From IMG/VR virus record IMGVR_UViG_3300012920_000307, positions 1 through 22,393 of that record: DNA of 22,393 nucleotides. One strand, written 5' to 3'. Shown in pieces: positions 17,115 to 22,393 of the stretch. The translations under genes were made by a program, and so were the position numbers. Position 1 is the stretch's first letter; each line of letters begins with the position of its first letter. A model generated the notes under the pieces. That model searched no databases and had not been told where the DNA came from. It saw only the letters and a program-made list of their open reading frames with translations. The DNA comes from a virus.

Positions 17115-20100
17115 TATGCAATATTCCCTGTATAATGATAAGCGTTAGCGCCAGTTATATCTGCTAGTGTCCAGTTAGCGACGAGATTGGCGCTTGTTGC
17201 ACTATTTACTTTATTTAGTGTTGTTGCCTTGAATACGTTATCGGCAGTTTCAATAATGATTGTATCGCCGTTCGCAAATTCTGATGTAAACGTAGTTGAG
17301 GTACCAACAATGTTAAATGCGTTTGCGTAGTAAACATTTGCTCCTGTAACTGCACCGTATACCCAGGCAGAAGACATGTTTGCAAAAGTTGCGTTACTAC
17401 TCTTATTTAGTCTTACTTCAAAGAACTTATCGTGTGCAGACTCGATAAGCATAGAACTATTATTAGCAAATTGAGTTGAAAGACTTGTGCTTGTTCCTAT
17501 AATATTAAAAGAATTATTTGATAGAGCCACAGTTCCGCTTGCTTTTGGCTTTGTAATAGCTATTGTACCATTTGAAGATTCTCTTTTCTGCGTTACTTTT
17601 GTGACCCCAATATTCACATCGACATTCGAAGCAGATTTAAACTTGCCAAACAATGCCTGACCTGCGGGGTGAACAAGCCTAAGAGCAATATCTCTATATC
17701 TGTTAAGCGCAACAGCCGCTTCAACCTCGTAAGAGAACTCTTGATAGAATCTACTATCTTGAATAAATCCTCTCTTTGATGATACATGACTTCTTGAAGA
17801 GGCGTAGTAGCCTTCAGCATTCGCAACATCATTGAGAGTAAGACGAGCCGTGGCTTGAAGTGCATCAGGATGAGTTGTTTCTTTTAGACGAACTAGTTCG
17901 TTGTTCTTATATGAGAAACCGGAGTCAACCATTCTCAATGCAGTAATCGTACCATTAGCACCTACTGATGCAGTAATGTTTGCGTTTCTTCCAAGAATGC
18001 CTTCATCTTGTATGCTGACAATCTTTGCAACACCTGGGCTGCCATTTTCTTGCGTTGACTGTGATGCATCAGTAAAGAACAGAACATCTAGATGCTGATT
18101 ATTTGCAAATGTGATGTTTCCTGGCGATCTCTGTAGTTCGTCTTGCCAGACACGAACCACGATCTCGTAAGTGCCGTTTGCAAATACTCTGTTAGATACC
18201 CTCTGTTTTACATCACCAGATGCATTTGTGTTTGCTTGTGATACTCTGTCATTTGTATCAATGAGAGTAATTGATGAGTTGCCTGTGCCAAAGTTTTGAT
18301 CGTCATAGTGCAGAGTGAGATATTGTTCACCGATACCAAGTGCTGATACGCTTGTATCAATAACACTGATCGTAGGCGCAACACTGAAACCAGAACCACC
18401 AACACGACTTGAAATCTTTGCAATTGTGCCAATTGTTGCCGCCTCAAAGAGAAGAGAGTCACTAAGTTTCGTATGAATATTTTCAATCTTTGTGTTTGAT
18501 GTCGTTGATACTACGTTACCAACAGTAGTATTTGCACCAACGATTCTCAAGCCTTCATTCTCTAAGAATGATCTCATTGGACCAACATCAAACTGAGAAG
18601 TTAGATTGGCAGTAGTATTTGAAGTAACTTGAACTGTCACCAAGTCTCTATCGTCAGCACCACCAGCGCCACGAGAATATCCGTTAGCCGCTGTATTTAC
18701 GACTTTCTTTACAACACCAAAAGCACCAGATGTTCTTCCTACAAGTTCTTGACCAGCAGTTACGACTTGTCCAGCTACATTACCAAACTGTAAAACATGA
18801 TAGCCGATTGTGTTTCCAGAAAACTGAGAAACAGAACCCATCGTATTTCCGCTGGCTGTTCCCTTTCTTACAAGTTCACCACCAGTGAAGTTTTTGAAAC
18901 CGTCGATTGCAAGAATGACATTAGCACTATTATGCGCCCGTCTGATTGCAGTGATTTTTCCGTTTGCGCCAGATGTTACACCAAACAAACTATCATTCAC
19001 TACAAGACCAGGATTGGAGGTGTTTGCAAGAACAATTACTGCATTTGAGTGTGATCTAAAATCTCTACCAGCGGTGACAGTTTCACCAGATTCTTGAAAT
19101 CCAAAGTCGGGACTTGAGAGTAGTGTATTCGAGAATTTGTCCATTCTACCCACACCAGAAATAGTGGGAGCAAGTTGACCGAATACATTGTTACTTTCGA
19201 CTAGATTGATATTCAAAGAAATCGAAAAAGTATCGTTTAGATCGCCTCTTTCGATTGTAAAGCTTGCAGGAGAAGAACCATCACCACCAATCAGATTGAT
19301 AACAGTTGAGTCATTTACACTTGAAGAGTAGCCAGACCCGCCGTCAATCAGAGAGAATGAAATAGCACCTTGCAAGTCTTCTGTTGAAATGACAACGACT
19401 TTACCAAACTTACCAATGTCGTCTGATAGAATTTCAACAACATCACCTTGATTATATCTACCACCAGGTGACACGATTGTAAAGCCAGAAATACCAGCCT
19501 CAATGATAGGCGTATGAGGAGTACCACTAGTACCAGACAATGAGATAGGTTCTAAGTGAGCGAATGTTCCTTTAATATTTGATAGATAAATCTGATCAAT
19601 AACTCTGTTACGAATAGTTCTCTTTACGACATTTTCAACAAGCGCAGTAGCACCAGAGTCTTGTCCTGTAACTGTTTTGCCAATGAAAGTTAGATTGTTT
19701 CTATCATGTGTAGTTGTGACATATCTATCAATTCTCCAGTCACCATCAGATACTTTTAAAATCTGGTCAGCAGGATAGTTTACCTCAACGTCTTCATTGT
19801 AGAGAATACGAAAAAGTAATTCATAAGATAGTTTTGTGCCTTTAGATTGATAGAAGTCTTTAATATTTTTAGCAAGAAGTCTTTTATCAGCAACGATTGT
19901 CTCAGGAATCTCTGCTAATAATGTTCTACGAAAATATTCAATATACTCATCAAGAGTGTCATCAATATCTTTATATTCAACTAGCTTTTTTAGTTCATGC
20001 TGTTGCTTATCAGTTTGCTCCAAATACTCATAGTATGCCTTGATAAAGGCAATAAAGTTTGGGCCCTCTTCTTGATAAAAAGAAGGAAACTGATTCTGAA

Positions 20101-20131
20101 CTAGTGATGAAAGCTTTTCATTGATTGCCAT
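17114..20131 (-). CDS. gp7: Baseplate wedge protein, gp7-like
   Basis: A 1005-residue protein between gp6 and gp8, close to T4 gp7 in length (1032). In T4, gp7 joins gp10 and gp8 in the wedge. The first 130 residues are a helical block: 'LVQNQFPSFYQEEGPNFIAF', then 'DIDDTLDEYIEYF', 'ADKRLLAKNIKDFYQSKGT' and 'LSYELLFRILYNEDVEVNYP'. I recall this block from marine T4-like phage proteins annotated as gp7 or wedge initiator. The rest is beta-rich, with several Gly-rich turns such as 'GGSGYSSS', 'VGGSGFSVAP' and 'DSGFSYKNNEL'. The last 130 residues are a tandem duplication of a module of about 65 residues (separate repeat entry). Its stop overlaps the gp8-like start as TAATG. The gp7 name rests largely on order and length, because similarity to T4 gp7 is weak by eye. 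Confidence 0.75.
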   Translation of the reverse strand: MAINEKLSSLVQNQFPSFYQEEGPNFIAFIKAYYEYLEQTDKQQHELKKLVEYKDIDDTLDEYIEYFRRTLLAEIPETIVADKRLLAKNIKDFYQSKGTKLSYELLFRILYNEDVEVNYPADQILKVSDGDWRIDRYVTTTHDRNNLTFIGKTVTGQDSGATALVENVVKRTIRNRVIDQIYLSNIKGTFAHLEPISLSGTSGTPHTPIIEAGISGFTIVSPGGRYNQGDVVEILSDDIGKFGKVVVISTEDLQGAISFSLIDGGSGYSSSVNDSTVINLIGGDGSSPASFTIERGDLNDTFSISLNINLVESNNVFGQLAPTISGVGRMDKFSNTLLSSPDFGFQESGETVTAGRDFRSHSNAVIVLANTSNPGLVVNDSLFGVTSGANGKITAIRRAHNSANVILAIDGFKNFTGGELVRKGTASGNTMGSVSQFSGNTIGYHVLQFGNVAGQVVTAGQELVGRTSGAFGVVKKVVNTAANGYSRGAGGADDRDLVTVQVTSNTTANLTSQFDVGPMRSFLENEGLRIVGANTTVGNVVSTTSNTKIENIHTKLSDSLLFEAATIGTIAKISSRVGGSGFSVAPTISVIDTSVSALGIGEQYLTLHYDDQNFGTGNSSITLIDTNDRVSQANTNASGDVKQRVSNRVFANGTYEIVVRVWQDELQRSPGNITFANNQHLDVLFFTDASQSTQENGSPGVAKIVSIQDEGILGRNANITASVGANGTITALRMVDSGFSYKNNELVRLKETTHPDALQATARLTLNDVANAEGYYASSRSHVSSKRGFIQDSRFYQEFSYEVEAAVALNRYRDIALRLVHPAGQALFGKFKSASNVDVNIGVTKVTQKRESSNGTIAITKPKASGTVALSNNSFNIIGTSTSLSTQFANNSSMLIESAHDKFFEVRLNKSSNATFANMSSAWVYGAVTGANVYYANAFNIVGTSTTFTSEFANGDTIIIETADNVFKATTLNKVNSATSANLVANWTLADITGANAYHYTGNIA
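17126..17515 (-). repeat. Tandem duplication of a ~65-residue module at the C-terminus of the gp7-like protein
   Basis: Two adjacent copies are visible. The first (17515 to 17324) begins NSFNIIGTSTSLSTQFANN, and the second (17323 downward) begins NAFNIVGTSTTFTSEFANGD. Both continue with a Glu-Ser/Thr-Ala segment, a 'LNK' motif, an 'ATFAN/ATSAN' segment, a Trp, and 'TGAN' followed by Tyr. The DNA is clearly diverged, so this is an old duplication. A module of similar pattern (GTGTAFTTAYQVGDFIRI) occurs in the 1956-residue protein near residue 600. Confidence 0.85.
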
Positions 20132-20132
20132 G

Positions 20133-21893
20133 TTACGCTAATTCCGGTCTCGCTGTAATTGTTGCGTCAGCACCCTTCATAATAAGGATTTGCTCACGAA
20201 CTGGTGTGATGTCGAGATTAACAGGTTCCGCAGAAACTTTCATTTCAATTCCATCAAAAGCTGTGGGCTTGAAGTTTTCGACCTCTAGAAGACCTGTATC
20301 GTAGTTGATTGTCCCTGCGTTTGCGATAACATTTACTTTAACTTTATTATCATTAAATCGAGCGATACTTACAGTGCCATTGCTATCGTCTGAGAAGAAG
20401 CACTGAAAGTTCTGGAATGTAAACTCGGTAGATTCCAAAGTACCCGGCCGAAGAGCGTTACTAAATCTTTGCTCTACTTTTTGTTGACGCTGAGTATCTG
20501 GTACAAATCTCTTTTGAATCTTCAAAGATGCTTCAGTGTTTAGAATAGATTCATTCACATTGTCTAGCGCACGAACAAAGCGAGAGTATCTTAGCTTATT
20601 GCCAAATCTCTCTAAGTTCTTTTCATCGAATGCATCAATAGCAGTCTTTACAGCCGCTACAGTTGAAGCCGCTGTAAGAGTTGTCTTCAACTGATCATAT
20701 ACACAGGTGATTGTAGGAATGATATGAATGAAGTCAGCATCAATCATAACAGGATCAATACCGAGAGGTGTTCTGTCTAGAATACTTTCACGAATTTCTG
20801 TCTTACGAACAGCGGTCACAAACTGTTCACCAAATGGCTTCACTGCAATAAACACTTTACCAAAAGTTGGTGGGCTAGCAAGTTCGCCGCCAAATGCTGT
20901 AACTGACTGTAGGTCTGTATTCTCGTTCAACAGGATTCTGTCATAGTCATTCTTGATAACCGCTCTGTTCTGCACCTCAAAGTTTCTTGGCGCTTGAAAC
21001 TTGATAGATTCGACACTTTCAATTTCATGTCCGCCTCTTGCAACTTTGTTCACAGTCAGTGAAGTAGAAGTAAAGCTTGGCGTAATATTAAGTGTGTCAA
21101 CAGTAAATGTGTTTGCACCGTTTGTATCAGAGCCATTACAGACACGATAGTCTACAATAATAATCTGACCATTCTTCAAAGGCTTGCCAAGTGCGCCAGT
21201 TGAGAAGTATAACTCAAACTGTTGATCAGCACATTCTTGAATGTAGTATACAGGACTTGTTGAAGTGACTGCGGTAATGTTTGTCGCTTCTGTAAAAGTT
21301 GTATTTGCTAAGTTTGTAGCAGACTCCTGTACTCTTACTGAAATACTTCTTGTATCAACATTTTTGTTTGGAAGAGCATATCTTTGTGGATTTGAATCTG
21401 ATACTGTGAAGCGATATGTGAGAGGTTCACCTTCGGTGATGGATATTGCTTTACTGAACGTATTTGATGAATTCCTGACGATCTCCGCTTGTGGTGTGAC
21501 AAATGTATATGCAATGTCATCAATAGTCGTGGTAAACTTACTATTCTTTGGAATCGTAAATTCTGACACTGTGTTTGCAATTCCAGTGAATGTGATTGTC
21601 ACGTTAGCTGTAGCGCCTCTTGCTGAACGTGAGACATAGCCAAGTTCTTTTGATCTTGATACAACACTATCTCTTTGCTGTGCAGTGTCCAAGAACATTT
21701 CGTTTGCAATCATGTTCGTGTAGAATGCATTGTAGTGTGTATTGTATGCAAGAATATCCAACAGCACCGCCATGTTACTACCTTCAAAATCGTAGTCTTG
21801 AAACTGTGACTGTGCGCTTAGAAAATTTTTTAAATTTGTACGAATGTCTTCAAAATCGACTTCGGTTACTTGTAGATATGTATTGGCAGCCAT
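20133..21893 (-). CDS. gp6: Baseplate wedge subunit gp6
   Basis: This 586-residue protein is a gp6-type baseplate wedge protein, somewhat shorter than T4 gp6 (about 660 residues). In T4, gp6 dimers form the continuous inner ring that holds the six wedges together. The N-terminus carries the usual signature: 'DFEDIRTNLKNFLSAQSQF', then a segment around residues 39-75 with 'NMAVLLDILAYNTHYNAFY' and 'ANEMFLDTAQQRDSVVSRSK'. A beta-rich middle follows, then a J-like region with 'FGKVFIAVKP' and 'IDADFIHIIP'. The start overlaps the gp25 stop (TAATG), and the stop is separated from the next ATG by one base. Order and coupling with gp25 support the assignment. Confidence 0.92.
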   Translation of the reverse strand: MAANTYLQVTEVDFEDIRTNLKNFLSAQSQFQDYDFEGSNMAVLLDILAYNTHYNAFYTNMIANEMFLDTAQQRDSVVSRSKELGYVSRSARGATANVTITFTGIANTVSEFTIPKNSKFTTTIDDIAYTFVTPQAEIVRNSSNTFSKAISITEGEPLTYRFTVSDSNPQRYALPNKNVDTRSISVRVQESATNLANTTFTEATNITAVTSTSPVYYIQECADQQFELYFSTGALGKPLKNGQIIIVDYRVCNGSDTNGANTFTVDTLNITPSFTSTSLTVNKVARGGHEIESVESIKFQAPRNFEVQNRAVIKNDYDRILLNENTDLQSVTAFGGELASPPTFGKVFIAVKPFGEQFVTAVRKTEIRESILDRTPLGIDPVMIDADFIHIIPTITCVYDQLKTTLTAASTVAAVKTAIDAFDEKNLERFGNKLRYSRFVRALDNVNESILNTEASLKIQKRFVPDTQRQQKVEQRFSNALRPGTLESTEFTFQNFQCFFSDDSNGTVSIARFNDNKVKVNVIANAGTINYDTGLLEVENFKPTAFDGIEMKVSAEPVNLDITPVREQILIMKGADATITARPELA

Positions 21894-22291
21894 TACCTAA
21901 CTCTCTCTAGAATTACATTTAGAATAACAGGTGTGGGGTCATTACGAACAGAGAAAACAACAGTTACGGTGATAGCGTTTCTATCCGAATTGTCCTCAAC
22001 ATGCACTTCTAATAAATCGGCTCGTGGCTCATAGTTAGCTATGACTTCACGAACAGCATTTTCCATAGTTTGTTTTAGAGCGGGCGACCACAATTCAAAG
22101 AGATACGAGCGAATAGAGCATCCGATATCAGACTTGAATGGACGCTCAAAGTAATCAGTAAGAATTAGATTCTTGACCGATTCCTTCACTGCTTCTCTGT
22201 TCTTGTTTACTGACAGTTGCTTAGTGATTGGATTTGTGACAAAGAGGCTGTCAAAATCACTAAAAACTGTCTTCTCTATAGTGCCTGCCAT
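21893..22291 (-). CDS. gp25: Baseplate wedge subunit gp25
   Basis: This 132-residue protein is the T4 gp25 homologue (GPW/gp25 family), and T4 gp25 has the same length. It belongs to the inner baseplate wedge, where it helps join gp6 and gp53 and lies near the site where the contractile sheath starts. Family features visible are the N-terminal 'FSDFDSLFVTNPITKQLSVN', the central 'LILTDYFERPFKSDIGCSIR' with the conserved ER-PF segment, and a C-terminal beta region ('ITVTVVFSVRNDP'). The ATG lies six bases after the upstream stop, and the stop overlaps the gp6 start as TAATG, so the two are probably translationally coupled. No strong Shine-Dalgarno site is seen before this start. Confidence 0.93.
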   Translation of the reverse strand: MAGTIEKTVFSDFDSLFVTNPITKQLSVNKNREAVKESVKNLILTDYFERPFKSDIGCSIRSYLFELWSPALKQTMENAVREVIANYEPRADLLEVHVEDNSDRNAITVTVVFSVRNDPTPVILNVILERVR

Positions 22292-22297
22292 TTTTAT

Positions 22298-22393
22298 TTA
22301 TGATCCGTTTTTGACTTCTTGAATTTCTGCACGGCGGTCTTTGCATAACTTAGCAATCTCTGCTAGTGCTTTTCTTGCTCTTGTACCAGCAGC
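22298..22393 (-). CDS. C-terminal end of a small basic protein, possibly Hc1 histone-like (partial, 5' end outside window)
   Basis: An open frame enters from the right edge and encodes 31 residues before a TAA stop, six bases upstream of the gp25 start. The visible tail begins AAGTRARKALAEIAKLCKDR and is rich in Ala, Lys and Arg with a helical pattern. This resembles the Ala/Lys-rich segment of Hc1-type histone-like proteins, which I recall in this position in marine T4-like phages. That assignment rests on one short stretch and is tentative. The spacing and direction place it in the same transcription unit as gp25. It could instead be any helical protein with a basic C-terminus. The N-terminus lies beyond the window. 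Confidence 0.55.
   Translation of the reverse strand, partial: AAGTRARKALAEIAKLCKDRRAEIQEVKNGS

Noticed and set aside
17220-17410. CTAAATA-like sequences in the gp7-like C-terminus as promoters
   Set aside because: They are Leu-Asn-Lys codons duplicated with the protein module, not exact TATAAATA, and not positioned before a start.
22295-22302. CATAAATA on the minus strand before gp25 as a late promoter
   Set aside because: It overlaps the upstream stop and would place transcription start at the ATG itself, and the first base deviates from TATAAATA.

Overview
The window is part of the virion-structure region of a T4-like myovirus (contractile-tailed phage). The baseplate proteins and the style of the tail-fibre genes look like marine T4-type phages (cyanophage or pelagiphage relatives). 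The host cannot be told from the sequence, and there are no host-derived, replication, tRNA or lysis genes here. All convincing genes lie on the minus strand, so biological order runs from high to low coordinates. They are packed tightly, often with TAATG or ATGA stop/start overlaps. No gene-free stretch exceeds 300 bases; the largest gaps are about 25-50 bases.

Region 1 (22393 to 15342) is the baseplate wedge block. It holds the end of a small basic protein (possibly Hc1 histone-like, cut by the window edge), then gp25, gp6, a gp7-like wedge protein and a gp8-like wedge protein.

Region 2 (15324 to 9233) holds a giant 1956-residue virion protein of the kind found in marine T4-like phages (DUF4815-like N-terminus) and a 72-residue coiled-coil protein translationally coupled to the next gene.

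Region 3 (9236 to 1) is a fibre and adhesin cassette. First comes a long fibre gene ending in a peptidase S74 intramolecular chaperone domain. It is split by an apparent one-base frameshift near 7599-7656. Then come a 112-residue beta-rich structural protein, a 237-residue protein ending in DGGTY, a 99-residue coiled-coil protein, a 312-residue fibre-like protein also ending in DGGTY, a 201-residue paralogue sharing its N-terminus, and a very large fibre gene (at least 965 residues) that runs off the left edge. Sequence modules recur between these fibre genes, which suggests evolution by shuffling.

Exact TATAAATA late-promoter-like sequences occur on the minus strand at 5564-5557 and 4581-4574, each just upstream of a fibre gene with a strong Shine-Dalgarno site. 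A third lies inside the gp8-like gene. I infer that the wedge proteins build the baseplate, the giant protein sits on its periphery, and the Region 3 products form the host-recognition apparatus. I saw no CRISPR array, insertion sequence, integrase or diversity-generating retroelement.
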